Notes under the pieces: generated by a model
Told to the model about the DNA's origin: nothing
The model's database searches: none
Seen by the model: the letters and a program-made list of their open reading frames with translations, nothing else
In this document: positions 51,742-61,188 of the stretch, in pieces
Layout of the letters: each line of letters starts with the position of its first letter
Position numbering within the stretch: position 1 is the first letter of the stretch
Program-made: the position numbers and the translations under genes
Source: Clostridiales bacterium
Lineage (GTDB): Bacteria; Bacillota; Clostridia; Lachnospirales; Cellulosilyticaceae
Assembly: GCA_019418225.1 (NCBI GenBank)
Contig: DYCF01000005.1
Span: 1-64,000 of the forward strand
Direction of reading: 5' to 3'
DNA length: 64,000 bases

Positions 51742-53316
51742 TTAGTGGTGATGGTGATCACCGCAGTTACAATCAGAGTGATTATCACTGCCAGAGCAGT
51801 CATCGCCGCAATCACAATCATCATCGCAGTTGCAGTGATGATGATGTGTTATGTCTTCATCATGATAATCGACGTCTTCAGAGTCAAAGCCATGAAGTTC
51901 ATTGATTTCTTCTTCTGTCATATACTCTTTGTAGATATCTTCAGGCACCATACCTGGATCTTCATCGGTATTTGAGGTGAAGTAACCGCCTTGCTCTAAA
52001 ATGCTATGGAGCGCCATGGCTGCCAGAAGTGTTTGTTGTGGTTTTGAAATATTTCTAAAGCCAGCAGAAACATAAGATTTAAACGTAGCTTCAGGCATTA
52101 CAAATGGAATACTACTCATGAAATATTGCATACGAAGTTTACGGTCAGTAGTTGGTATTTCACTTAGAGAATGGCCTAATTCATCTACGAAATTATCAAG
52201 AACAGCAAGTGTTTCTTTGCTATATTGTTTATCTTTTTTCATAGTGAAACCAAATAAACTACTCATATCCATACTTAAATAAGTTTGAATAAGAATAAAC
52301 ATTGGGTCGGCTTCTTTCTTTTTGCTTACTTTAATAAGTTCGCTTTGCACTTCTTTCTGAACTTCATCCACGCGTTCACCTAAAGAAGCTTTTAAGAAGC
52401 TTGCATCATTGGCATCTGTTAAAATCTTTTTAATGCAGTGATAGAAGTCAAAGAAGCTAGGGTGTAATTCAGTAAGTGTATTAAAATCAATGTGTTCAAA
52501 GAGTAATAGATTGCTGAGTGTACAGATCATACGGTACATTGCACGTAAAAGCTCAAATAAAGTATTGATTGTTTGTTCTAAAGAATCTGCTTCCTCAAAG
52601 AAATCTATAGGATCATCATAAGTTGTAAGTTCTGCAAGAGATTCTGTAAAATCACCAAAGTCTTGTCCATAAAATTCAAAGCGTTTACCATCAAAAAGTT
52701 GTGTTAAAATAGAAGTAAGGAAGTTAGCTGCTTCTACTGTATCTTCTATATCAATATGATGGATACTTTTTTTTACATAATCTAAAAAATTAGCTTTTGT
52801 AATTTTTAAAGGAATAGCAGGAAGAATTGAAGAAGCATGAAGCTGCTTTGTTTTAAGTGATTTATCTTTAAAGACAAAGTTTGTACAATCTTCCGCAAGG
52901 CGGTCAAAGTCCATCTGAAGGATAGCCTCATCACTAAACTCCTCATGGTCAATATATGAACCAGCAAACTCAGGATCATTTTGTGCTTTAGCAACCAAAT
53001 GATGAAGTTCACGACGGTAGCTATTTAAGCTTCGGTATTTTTGTTCTAACTTATCTCTAAAGTTTAAAAGTGTTTCACCAACACGTTCTTTTTCGATTTT
53101 TGTATTTTTACCTTTAGAAGTTGTTTCATTAGAAGTAAGTAATTCTGGAAGGTAAAGAAAAGTTTTTTTTAATTCATTTTGTATGTGAGCTGTTTCTTCG
53201 TCTAAATAAGGCGTAGAAAAGAATAATGAATTATTTAAAAGTTCTAGGTAGGCATGGACATATTCAATATAAGAATAAGCAATACCTGTATAAAGTTGAT
53301 CAGTATTTTGACTCAT
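51742..53316 (-). CDS. Unknown helical protein with His/Cys/Asp-rich C-terminal tail
   Basis: I do not recognise this 524-residue soluble protein. The first 480 residues are helical and acidic, without known motifs. The last 40 or so form a striking tail with HHHHCNCDDDCDCGDDC, then further Asp, His and Cys, ending DHHHH; it holds about ten His and eight Cys. Such tails bind Ni, Zn, Co or Cu in metallochaperones and storage proteins. The gene is convergent with a P-type cation ATPase. AGAGGAG precedes the ATG. Metal buffering is inference. Confidence 0.7.
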   Translation of the reverse strand: MSQNTDQLYTGIAYSYIEYVHAYLELLNNSLFFSTPYLDEETAHIQNELKKTFLYLPELLTSNETTSKGKNTKIEKERVGETLLNFRDKLEQKYRSLNSYRRELHHLVAKAQNDPEFAGSYIDHEEFSDEAILQMDFDRLAEDCTNFVFKDKSLKTKQLHASSILPAIPLKITKANFLDYVKKSIHHIDIEDTVEAANFLTSILTQLFDGKRFEFYGQDFGDFTESLAELTTYDDPIDFFEEADSLEQTINTLFELLRAMYRMICTLSNLLLFEHIDFNTLTELHPSFFDFYHCIKKILTDANDASFLKASLGERVDEVQKEVQSELIKVSKKKEADPMFILIQTYLSMDMSSLFGFTMKKDKQYSKETLAVLDNFVDELGHSLSEIPTTDRKLRMQYFMSSIPFVMPEATFKSYVSAGFRNISKPQQTLLAAMALHSILEQGGYFTSNTDEDPGMVPEDIYKEYMTEEEINELHGFDSEDVDYHDEDITHHHHCNCDDDCDCGDDCSGSDNHSDCNCGDHHHH

Positions 53317-53466
53317 TTTTAAGCTCCTCTCTTAATCTGTATATTAAGGATATACAATTTCTCAAGATAAAACAAGCATATAAATGTAATTGGTGTAAGA
53401 ATATGGTTTACATTATTGAAAAAATATTTTAAATAGTTTAAAATAGGAGTAGAGGTGAGATGATAT

Positions 53467-55989
53467 ATGGAAAATAGTTATGAGATGGTAAATAAAAAGA
53501 TTGCACTATTAGAATTAGGGGAATTAAATAAACCACATGAAATACTAGGCTTACATACATCACGAGAGACAGCGGGAAAAATAATACGTGTATTTTGCCC
53601 AACTGTAAGTTATATGGTTGCGATGGATTTAAAAAATAATGATAGAACATTTGAAATGCATGCGGTAGGGGATAAAGGATTATTTGAAGGATATGTGGGG
53701 GAAGTAGAGGAAGGCTTTATATATCGCCTAAAATGTAGAGATTTTAATGGACATGAGTGGACATATATAGACCCCTATCAATTTAAGCCTACCATCACAT
53801 CTGATGACCTCTATCTATTTGGGGAAGGAAGAGACTATGAAATCCATCATAAATTAGGTGCACATTTTATCAATGTAAAGGGCGTTGAAGGTGTACGTTT
53901 TGCTGTTTGGGCACCTCATGCAAAACGTGTGAGTGTTATAGGTGAGTTTAATAACTGGGATGGCCGTAGACATAGTATGTATTGTATTGAATCTCATGGT
54001 GTGTGGGAGTTATTTGTGCCAGGACTTAGAGAATTTGATGTCTATAAATATGAGATTCGTACAGCTAAGGGTGAGCTTCTTTATAAAGCAGATCCATATG
54101 CAAATTACTGTGAGCTAAGACCGGGTAAGGCTTCTTGCTTATATAATGTAGATCATTTTGAGTGGGAAGATGATGAATGGATGGATAAGCGTGCTCAAAA
54201 TGTTTATTATAAAAAACCGATTTCAATTTATGAAGTACATATAGGTTCATGGAAAAAACATTTTGATGATAGTTTTTATAATTATCGTGAAACAGCTGAG
54301 AGCTTAGTAGAATATGTAAAAGAGATGGGATATACTCATGTAGAACTTATGGGTATTATTGAGCACCCATTTGATGGCTCTTGGGGTTACCAAGTAACAG
54401 GTTATTTTGCACCGACTAGTCGTTACGGGACACCAGAAGACTTTAAATATTTGGTAGAACTTCTACATAAAAATAATATTGGTGTTATTTTAGACTGGGT
54501 ACCAGCACATTTTCCAAAAGATGCTTTTGGTCTTGAAAAATTTGATGGGGAAGCATTATATGAAAGTAGCGATGAAAGAAAAGCGCATCACCCACATTGG
54601 GGTACATTAATCTTTGATTATAGTAAACCTCAAGTTGTATTATTTTTGATTGCTAGTGCGATATCATGGTTTGAAACCTATCATATAGATGGCCTCAGGG
54701 TAGATGCAGTAGCATCTATGTTGTATTTGGATTATGGTAGACAAGATAATTATGTACCAAATAAGTTTGGTGGTAAAGAAAATCTAGAAGCAATTGAATT
54801 TTTAAAGCATCTTAATAGTATGATTTATCGTAAGTTTGCCGGTGCTATGATGATTGCAGAAGAATCTACAGCATGGCCAAAAGTTTCTTATTCTACAGAT
54901 GAAGGTGGACTTGGATTTGGGTTTAAATGGAATATGGGTTGGATGAATGATTTCTTAGCTTATATGAAGACAGAGCCTAAGTATCGTAAAGATCATCATG
55001 GTCAAGTTACATTTAGTTTAATGTATGCATTTAGTGAGAATTTTATACAGGTTCTTTCTCATGATGAAGTTGTTCATGGTAAGAGTCCAATGCTGTATAA
55101 GATGCCAGGGCCTATTGAAGAAAAGTTTGCTAACCTTAGAGCAGCTTATGGTTTTATGTTTATGCATCCTGGTAAGAAAATGCTCTTTATGGGTAATGAG
55201 TTTGCACAGGCAAAAGAATGGGATGAAAAGACAGAACTGGATTGGGGATTATTAAATTACCCAGAGCATGAAGGCATTAGGCAGTATGTAAAGAAACTTA
55301 ATCATATTTATACAAGTCATAATGCGCTATGGGAAACAGGGTGCGGCTATGAGAACTTTGAGTGGATTGATTGTGAAAACAATACACAGAGTATTTTATC
55401 TTTTGTACGTAATGGGGAAAAAGCAGAAGACCAATTAGTTGTTGTAGCTAACTTTATGACAAATAATTGGGAAAGCTATTGCATTGGGGTACCAGAGTAT
55501 GCTGAGTATGAAGAAATATTAAATAGTGATAGTACTGAGTTTGGCGGCGAAGGTAGAGTTAATGAAGGAAAAATTGTAGCCAATATTGAAAAACCTTGGC
55601 ATGGTAAAGAACAAAGTATAGAAATTAATATTCCGCCACTTAGTATATGTGTATTTGAAATTAAGAAATTATTAGAAAAACCAGTCGAAAAGATAGAAGA
55701 AACAGAAGAGAAAAAAGTAGCCAGTAAGAAAAAGGTAGGGGCTAAAAAAGCAACAGCAAAAGTAGATGTCAAAGTTGAGAAAAAGGTAGAGGAAAAGGTA
55801 GAGGAAACAGAAGAGAAACCAACAAAAGTTAAAAAAGTAGCCACAAAGAAAACGTCAACTAAAACAACAAAAAAAGAATCTACTAAAAAAGAAACAACTA
55901 AGAAGGTAGCAGCTACTAAAGAAAAAGCAACTAAAACAAAGACGACAAGAAGTAAAGCAGCAAAAGTGGAAAAAGTAGTGGAAGTATAA
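53467..55989 (+). CDS. glgB: 1,4-alpha-glucan branching enzyme with lysine-rich C-terminal tail
   Basis: GlgB makes alpha-1,6 branches in glycogen. N1 and CBM48 modules occupy about residues 10-220 (VRFAVWAPHAKRVSVIGEFN). The GH13 barrel shows GVILDWVPAHF, GLRVDAVASM with nucleophile Asp413, AEEST with the acid near Glu466, and SHDEVVHGKS with Asp533; spacings match E. coli GlgB. The enzyme normally ends near residue 735. About 100 extra residues follow, very rich in Lys, Ala, Thr and Glu (KKVASKKKVGAKK, KTTKKESTKKETTKK), resembling histone H1-type tails. No other glycogen gene is nearby. AGAGGTGA precedes the ATG. Confidence 0.96.
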   Translation: MENSYEMVNKKIALLELGELNKPHEILGLHTSRETAGKIIRVFCPTVSYMVAMDLKNNDRTFEMHAVGDKGLFEGYVGEVEEGFIYRLKCRDFNGHEWTYIDPYQFKPTITSDDLYLFGEGRDYEIHHKLGAHFINVKGVEGVRFAVWAPHAKRVSVIGEFNNWDGRRHSMYCIESHGVWELFVPGLREFDVYKYEIRTAKGELLYKADPYANYCELRPGKASCLYNVDHFEWEDDEWMDKRAQNVYYKKPISIYEVHIGSWKKHFDDSFYNYRETAESLVEYVKEMGYTHVELMGIIEHPFDGSWGYQVTGYFAPTSRYGTPEDFKYLVELLHKNNIGVILDWVPAHFPKDAFGLEKFDGEALYESSDERKAHHPHWGTLIFDYSKPQVVLFLIASAISWFETYHIDGLRVDAVASMLYLDYGRQDNYVPNKFGGKENLEAIEFLKHLNSMIYRKFAGAMMIAEESTAWPKVSYSTDEGGLGFGFKWNMGWMNDFLAYMKTEPKYRKDHHGQVTFSLMYAFSENFIQVLSHDEVVHGKSPMLYKMPGPIEEKFANLRAAYGFMFMHPGKKMLFMGNEFAQAKEWDEKTELDWGLLNYPEHEGIRQYVKKLNHIYTSHNALWETGCGYENFEWIDCENNTQSILSFVRNGEKAEDQLVVVANFMTNNWESYCIGVPEYAEYEEILNSDSTEFGGEGRVNEGKIVANIEKPWHGKEQSIEINIPPLSICVFEIKKLLEKPVEKIEETEEKKVASKKKVGAKKATAKVDVKVEKKVEEKVEETEEKPTKVKKVATKKTSTKTTKKESTKKETTKKVAATKEKATKTKTTRSKAAKVEKVVEV

Positions 55990-55990
55990 A

Positions 55991-56030
55991 ATAATGCCAG
56001 CTTTGGGAAACTAAAGCTGGCATTATTTTT
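55991..56030 (+). terminator. Terminator after glgB
   Basis: A perfect 14-bp stem (ATAATGCCAGCTTT with AAAGCTGGCATTAT) has an 8-base loop and is followed by TTTT. Confidence 0.92.
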
Positions 56031-56095
56031 ATAAAAACTGCATATTCAACCTATATAATAGAATTATTCACTAAACTAATTACTTGGAGGATAAA

Positions 56096-56701
56096 ATGAA
56101 AAAAATATTTAAAGTAGGTGTTCTAGTTTTTTGTATGGCATTATTAGGTGGATGTGGTACAAAATCGCAATTTGTAGAAGAAGAGATTACAGATGCAAAT
56201 GTACTTGAAAGTTTAAATGAAAGTGCAATTGAGAATGTAAATAAGTACTTTGGGATTACAGTAGATCAAAGTGTAGAGATGGAGATAAAAGCAGTGAAAA
56301 ATGTGCCTGTAGAAAAATATGCGGATACATTACCAGAAACAATTGTATTTACAGCACAGCGTAAAGAAGACCCTAAAGAAGGGGATTTATATTCTTATGC
56401 AGTAATGCAAGATGATGAAACAAAAGAATTAAAAGGAATGTTTATTAGTGTATATAGTGAAAAAGAAGCAAAAGAGTACACAGAAGATGAACTTAAGCAA
56501 ATCGTAGAAACATTTATAAAAGAAAAGAGCTTAGCAAAAGAAGGTGAAGCGATAACCTTTGAAAAAATGCAAGATTATAATGGCGCAAAATATATCAAAT
56601 CTTTAATTTATACATGTGGTGATACGCCAGTGCTTCTTAATGTAAACTTACAAGATGGCCAAGTTATGTCCTTTGAATGTGCACTTCAGAAAGTAAAATA
56701 A
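56096..56701 (+). CDS. Predicted lipoprotein of unknown function
   Basis: This 201-residue protein has a type II signal peptide: KK, a hydrophobic stretch (VGVLVFCMALLGG) and lipobox LGGC with Cys near residue 21. The mature part is acidic and Glu/Lys-rich, probably a small extracellular domain anchored to the membrane. I do not recognise the family. The ATG at 56096 follows GGAGG by 5 bases; an in-frame TTG at 56084 overlaps that site. The next gene starts 65 bases later. Confidence 0.75.
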   Translation: MKKIFKVGVLVFCMALLGGCGTKSQFVEEEITDANVLESLNESAIENVNKYFGITVDQSVEMEIKAVKNVPVEKYADTLPETIVFTAQRKEDPKEGDLYSYAVMQDDETKELKGMFISVYSEKEAKEYTEDELKQIVETFIKEKSLAKEGEAITFEKMQDYNGAKYIKSLIYTCGDTPVLLNVNLQDGQVMSFECALQKVK

Positions 56702-56766
56702 GAAATGTTTATTTAGTGTTTGAAACCGTTTAAATTGGGTATACTTCAAACAAAAAGGAAAAAACC

Positions 56767-57306
56767 ATGTATTTATTACGTCAAATGAGTTTGCCTGGAG
56801 CACCTATTGCTGTATTTAATATATACTATGAAGTAGGAAATAGGTGGCAGTATGAAACAACTTTTCGGTTAGAAGATTCGCTTAAATTTTATACTTGTAT
56901 GAAGCAGTTTGATTTTGACTTTAAATATGCAATAATTCATTTAGAAACGTTATATCGAAATACTTTATATTATATTTATCCCCATATTCAAATAGGTATT
57001 CATGAAAAAGCTGTACGTAGCTACGTCAGTTCCCTTTTAGATATTACCCCGGAAGCTTTTGAAGAAATTGCTGTAAGTATGGAGTATGGTAAGTCTTGTT
57101 TAGACTTAGAACTTTTAGGTTTTGTTGATGAATTTTATAGTTTTCAGAAAAAGGAAGATGCATTATTTAGCTATGCGAAATGGCAATATGAAAGACCACT
57201 GAATGAACGTAAGTTAACGAAGTTTGTACGTATCATGGAATTTTATATGGATGAAATTTTAAATTATTTTGATTTAAGAAGTGTAGAACGACAACTAGAA
57301 TTTTAG
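56767..57306 (+). CDS. Conserved-looking protein of unknown function
   Basis: I do not recognise this 179-residue soluble protein. It has no signal peptide and is rich in aromatic residues (many Tyr and Phe, as in RNTLYYIYPHIQIG). AAAAAGGAAAA before the ATG is a modest ribosome binding site. The gene is downstream of the lipoprotein gene and ends at a strong hairpin convergent with argH. Confidence 0.55.
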   Translation: MYLLRQMSLPGAPIAVFNIYYEVGNRWQYETTFRLEDSLKFYTCMKQFDFDFKYAIIHLETLYRNTLYYIYPHIQIGIHEKAVRSYVSSLLDITPEAFEEIAVSMEYGKSCLDLELLGFVDEFYSFQKKEDALFSYAKWQYERPLNERKLTKFVRIMEFYMDEILNYFDLRSVERQLEF

Positions 57307-57313
57307 AACAAAT

Positions 57314-57358
57314 AAAATAGCAAGCTATATGCCTTTTATGGTTATAGCTTGCTATTTT
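57314..57358. terminator. Bidirectional terminator
   Basis: A perfect 16-bp stem (AAAATAGCAAGCTATA with TATAGCTTGCTATTTT) has a 13-base loop and lies between convergent genes. Confidence 0.92.
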
Positions 57359-57379
57359 TAGTTTTATGAATCAATTAAC

Positions 57380-58759
57380 TTATAAAAGTGTATTAAGATA
57401 AGTTTTTGCTTTTTCAAGATGTGCGCATACTGTTTCTGGACTAGGTCCACCTTTTACCTTTCGGCCACTGACACATGTTTTTAAAGAAATAGCATCATAG
57501 ATATCTTCCTCAAAGATTGGGTGAATATGCTTATAGGTTTCTAAAGGTAATGCTTCTAAAGAAGTATGATGTGTCACACAGTGAAGCACAAGTTTACCAA
57601 TGACTTCATGTGCATCTCTAAAGGCAAGCCCTTTTTTAACAAGGTAGTCAGCTGCATCAGTTGCATTTGTAAAGCCGCCAGAAGCTGCATTATACATTTG
57701 CTCTTTGCAAACTTTCATAGTTAAGAGCATTTGTGTAAAGATAGGTAAGCACATTTTTAAGGTATCAATACTATCAAAGAGACGTTCTTTATCTTCTTGC
57801 ATATCTTTATTATAAGCAAGAGGTAAGCCTTTCATGGTTGTAAGTAACCCCATAAGATTACCATATACACGGCCCGTTTTACCACGTACAAGCTCTGCAA
57901 TATCAGGGTTTTTCTTTTGTGGCATAATCGAGCTACCCGTACTATAAGCATCATCTAATTCGACGAAATGGAATTCATGACTGCTCCAAAGGATGACTTC
58001 TTCACTTAAGCGGCTAAGGTGCATCATAAGTGTAGAGAGTGTGTAAAGGAGATCAAGGACAAAGTCACGATCAGATACCCCATCAATACTATTTTCACAA
58101 ATACCATTAAAACCTAAGGTTTCTGCGACAAAGTCACGGTCAAGTGGGTAAGTTGTCGTTGCAAGAGCGCCGCTACCAAGAGGTAAGTAATTTGTATTAT
58201 CATAGGCAAATTCTAAGCGCTTATAATCTCTTTTAAACATTTCAAAGTATGCCATTAAATGATGTGCAAAGGTAATAGGCTGTGCACGTTGCAGATGTGT
58301 GTAACCTGGCATAATTGTTTCAGTGTGTTGACTTGCGATTTCAGTTACAGCTTTCATGAGCTCAAAGAGCATCTCTTTTAATGAAATGATTTCATCAAGT
58401 GTATAAAGTCTTACATCTAATGCAACTTGATCATTACGGCTACGGCCAGTATGCATTTTTTTAGCAACATCTCCAATACGGGAGATTAGTAAGGCTTCAA
58501 TATTCATATGAATATCTTCCATCTTCTCATCAAAAGAAATGTGACCTTGTTCAATGTCTGAAAGTAGGTCATGAAGACCGTTTTCAATTGCCTTACTTTC
58601 TTCTAGACTTATAATATTTTGTTTACCAAGCATTTTCACATGGGCAATGCTTCCTAATATATCATGTTTATAAAGCCTTTGGTCAAAAGAAATAGATGAG
58701 TTAAAGTGGTCTGTTAAAGCATCTGTTTCTTTTGCAAAGCGGCCTCCCCATAGTTTCAT
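57380..58759 (-). CDS. argH: Argininosuccinate lyase
   Basis: ArgH cleaves argininosuccinate to arginine and fumarate, the last step of arginine synthesis. Length 459 is typical. Motifs are KLWGGRFAKETDAL (N-terminus), HTGRSRNDQVALDVRLY (near 106), GYTHLQRAQPITFAHH (near 156) and the signature SSIMPQKKNPDIAELVRGK (near 278-296), whose Ser is catalytic. GGAGG lies before the ATG. It starts 20 bases after argG, forming the argGH operon. Confidence 0.98.
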   Translation of the reverse strand: MKLWGGRFAKETDALTDHFNSSISFDQRLYKHDILGSIAHVKMLGKQNIISLEESKAIENGLHDLLSDIEQGHISFDEKMEDIHMNIEALLISRIGDVAKKMHTGRSRNDQVALDVRLYTLDEIISLKEMLFELMKAVTEIASQHTETIMPGYTHLQRAQPITFAHHLMAYFEMFKRDYKRLEFAYDNTNYLPLGSGALATTTYPLDRDFVAETLGFNGICENSIDGVSDRDFVLDLLYTLSTLMMHLSRLSEEVILWSSHEFHFVELDDAYSTGSSIMPQKKNPDIAELVRGKTGRVYGNLMGLLTTMKGLPLAYNKDMQEDKERLFDSIDTLKMCLPIFTQMLLTMKVCKEQMYNAASGGFTNATDAADYLVKKGLAFRDAHEVIGKLVLHCVTHHTSLEALPLETYKHIHPIFEEDIYDAISLKTCVSGRKVKGGPSPETVCAHLEKAKTYLNTLL

Positions 58760-58779
58760 AAAAGCCTCCTTAGATGTTA

Positions 58780-59997
58780 TTATTTATTTTCCTTTTGCGC
58801 TTGTTCTTGTTTTAATGCACGAACACGAAGTGGTAAACCGTAAAGTTTGATGAATCCACCAGCATCTTTATGATCATAGAGATCACCTGTTGTGAAGCTT
58901 GCTAAATCTTCGCTATAAAGTGAATAAGGAGAAGTAGCACCTTGTGGAATAATATTACCTTTATAAAGTTTTAATTTTACTTCACCAGTTACAACTTTTT
59001 GTGTACTTGTAACAAACGCTTGAAGTGCTTCGCGAAGAGGTGTAAACCATTTACCATTATAAATAAGATCGGCAAACTCAAGTGCCACTTCTTGTTTGTA
59101 ACGATATGTTTCACGGTCAAGTGTAAGGTGTTCAAGTTCTTCGTGTGCTTTGTAAAGAATTGTTCCACCCGGTGTCTCATAGACACCACGAGATTTCATA
59201 CCAACAACACGGTTCTCAACGATATCTTCGATACCAATGCCGTTTTGACCACCAAGTTCGTTAAGTTTCTCAAGAAGTGAAGAAGGATCCATTTCTACGC
59301 CATCTAAGTGTGTAGGTACACCCTCTTTAAATGTAAGAGAAATGACAGTTGCTACATCTGGAGCTTTTTCTGGAGAAACACCAAGTTTAAGAAGGTGATC
59401 ATAGTTTGGCGCATTGCTTGGATCTTCAAGTTCGAGTCCTTCGTGAGAAATATGCCACATATTACGGTCACGGCTATAGCTATCTTCTTTTTTCATTGGG
59501 ACTGGAAGACCGCGTTCTTCAAGATAAGCGATTTCCTGTTCACGAGATGAAATATCCCAGATACGCCATGGTGCAATCACTTTAAGATGTGGTGCTAGAG
59601 CAGCAATGCCAAGTTCAAAACGGATTTGATCGTTACCTTTACCTGTACAGCCATGGCAAATAGCACTAGCTCCTTCTTTAAGAGCAATTCTAACTAGTGT
59701 TTTAGCAATGACAGCACGTGCAATAGAAGTACCTAAGTAATATTTAGATTCATAAACAGCACCAGATTGAATCATTGGGAAAACATATTCTTTCATGAAT
59801 TCATCTTTTACGTTTTCAACATAAACTTTACTAACACCCATTGAAAGTGCACGTTCTTCAAGACCTACAAGTTCTGCATCTTGCCCTACATTTATACATA
59901 CAGCAATGACATCGTAATCATAATTTTCTTTAAGCCATGGAATGATAACAGAAGTATCAAGACCGCCTGAATATGCTAATACAACTTTTTCTTTCAT
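58780..59997 (-). CDS. argG: Argininosuccinate synthase
   Basis: ArgG joins citrulline and aspartate using ATP. Length 405 is normal. Motifs are VVLAYSGGLDTSVII (PP-loop, residues 5-19), GCTGKGNDQIRFE (near 116) and YSRDRNMWHISHEG (near 172). The next gene is argH. A GGGGGA ribosome binding site lies 9 bases before the ATG. An ARG-box-like palindrome about 40 bases upstream suggests repression by ArgR with arginine. Confidence 0.98.
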   Translation of the reverse strand: MKEKVVLAYSGGLDTSVIIPWLKENYDYDVIAVCINVGQDAELVGLEERALSMGVSKVYVENVKDEFMKEYVFPMIQSGAVYESKYYLGTSIARAVIAKTLVRIALKEGASAICHGCTGKGNDQIRFELGIAALAPHLKVIAPWRIWDISSREQEIAYLEERGLPVPMKKEDSYSRDRNMWHISHEGLELEDPSNAPNYDHLLKLGVSPEKAPDVATVISLTFKEGVPTHLDGVEMDPSSLLEKLNELGGQNGIGIEDIVENRVVGMKSRGVYETPGGTILYKAHEELEHLTLDRETYRYKQEVALEFADLIYNGKWFTPLREALQAFVTSTQKVVTGEVKLKLYKGNIIPQGATSPYSLYSEDLASFTTGDLYDHKDAGGFIKLYGLPLRVRALKQEQAQKENK

Positions 59998-60031
59998 TTA
60001 AAAATCCCCCTTGTGAATGGTTTAATATTTA

Positions 60032-60065
60032 CTTGTATTTATGTATAATTATACACAAGTATAAG
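60032..60065 (-). promoter_or_regulatory. ARG-box-like operator of argGH
   Basis: A perfect 14-bp palindrome TGTATAATTATACA (60042-60055) sits within a 34-bp imperfect palindrome. It fits the AT-rich ArgR/AhrC operator shape and contains a TATAAT -10 candidate on the minus strand, so a bound repressor would cover the promoter. The rest of the 59998-60320 gap is AT-rich and shows no other structure. Confidence 0.6.
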
Positions 60066-60320
60066 TAAAATTCAATAGTTATGTAAAAATAATTTGCAAA
60101 ATATAATGTTTAGTAACCTAATGTATAATATTATAATAAAATTATATATTAGATTAATTAAAAAGTGGATTAAAACTTAAGTAATATATTTATAATAATC
60201 ACATATATACGTGTTAATATAGAATAAGAAAATATTTTATAGTATACTAAACGTAAGCCACTTTTAGGTATCAAAGAGGTTAATTTAGTTGGGAAATAAA
60301 ACTGAGGAGGAAGAGTGAAA

Positions 60321-60980
60321 ATGGGTAGTTTATTTGATTTAGATGCGCCTATTTGGGTATGGATGAGTGAGGTAGCAGATGTAATCATCTTAACACTGCT
60401 ATGGTGGATATGTTGTATTCCTATTGTAACAATAGGTGATGCGACAACAGCATTTTTTTATGTAATGGGTAAAAAAGTAAGAAAAGAAAATACATATGTA
60501 GCAAAAGATTTCTTTAAAAGTTTTAAACAAAACTTTAAACAATCACTTCTTATTACAATCATCATGTTAGTTGCTTGTATAAGTGCATCTTTATATGGCT
60601 TTATGACTTTTGAAGGGCTTTTATTACAGGCAGCAAGCTTAAAATGGATTATTCCAGTAACTGTAATCTTTATCTTTGAGGTAGTCAATATCTTTACATA
60701 TTTATGGGCACTTTTATCAAGATTTGATATGAAAACTACAGTACTTGTAAAAACAGCTTTAGTGCTAACGCATAAGCATTTACTAACAACCATTGCCAAT
60801 ACATTAGTATTTGTGATTACAGGTTACTTGATTTTTAGATTACCATTCTTAATTGTATTTGCACCAGGGATTATTATTACATTAAGTTCATTTTTAATGC
60901 AAAATCTGTTTTCTCGTTATATCACATCAGATATGCCTAAAACACCAGAAGAGGCAGCAAAACTAGAAGGACAGCAATAG
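60321..60980 (+). CDS. YesL family (DUF624) membrane protein
   Basis: This 219-residue protein has about five membrane helices and fits YesL/DUF624: MGSLFDLDAPIWVWMSEVAD, then IILTLLWWICCIPIVTIG, then TTAFFYVMGKKVR. Family members often sit near sugar ABC transporters and their two-component systems, but no such genes lie here. The ATG at 60321 is 10 bases after GAGGAGG; a GTG at 60315 is only 4 bases away and less likely. The function is unknown. Confidence 0.8.
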   Translation: MGSLFDLDAPIWVWMSEVADVIILTLLWWICCIPIVTIGDATTAFFYVMGKKVRKENTYVAKDFFKSFKQNFKQSLLITIIMLVACISASLYGFMTFEGLLLQAASLKWIIPVTVIFIFEVVNIFTYLWALLSRFDMKTTVLVKTALVLTHKHLLTTIANTLVFVITGYLIFRLPFLIVFAPGIIITLSSFLMQNLFSRYITSDMPKTPEEAAKLEGQQ

Positions 60981-60993
60981 TATATGAGAGTAA

Positions 60994-61017
60994 AAAGAGA
61001 CAAGCTATTGTCTCTTT
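60994..61017 (+). repeat. Palindromic terminator, left copy (target duplication)
   Basis: The 24-base sequence starting AAAGAGACAAGC and ending TTGTCTCTTT is a hairpin. An identical copy lies at 61189-61212. The right copy keeps the downstream T-run, so this one is probably the duplicated target. Together they flank a 171-base element. Confidence 0.85.
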
Positions 61018-61188
61018 CAGGCTGTAGACAATTAACTTTTCCATAGTATTTTACTAGTCTAGAAATAGAAAACAGAGGTAAAAATGGACCTAAACTGCTC
61101 TTTTTACCCCTATTTTAATAGATTTTCTTGAATAATCCTCACTTAATTTGTGAGTTTATTTTGGGAAAATTCATTTGTCAACAATCTG
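61018..61188. mobile_element. MITE-like element inserted in a terminator
   Basis: This 171-base noncoding block is bounded by imperfect terminal inverted repeats: CAGGCTGTAGACAA (61018-61031) and TTGTCAACAATCTG (61175-61188), with pairing extending to 19 of 25 bases. It is flanked by identical 24-base palindromic copies (60994-61017, 61189-61212), as expected for a target-site duplication. An internal GGTAAAAA...TTTTTACC hairpin is present and there is no coding frame. IS1182-family elements are known for long, variable duplications and palindromic targets, so a related transposase may have moved it. Confidence 0.7.

Noticed and set aside
51745..51975. Plus-strand open frame opposite the His/Cys tail
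   Set aside because: It is antisense to the tail codons and has no ribosome binding site; a shadow of the repetitive coding sequence.
55476..55844. Minus-strand open frame opposite the GlgB lysine-rich tail
   Set aside because: It arises because lysine codons read as Phe/Ser/Leu on the other strand; no start signals.
57380..59997. Possible operon link between argGH and the neighbouring unknown gene at 56767
   Set aside because: The genes converge and are separated by a perfect 16-bp bidirectional terminator.
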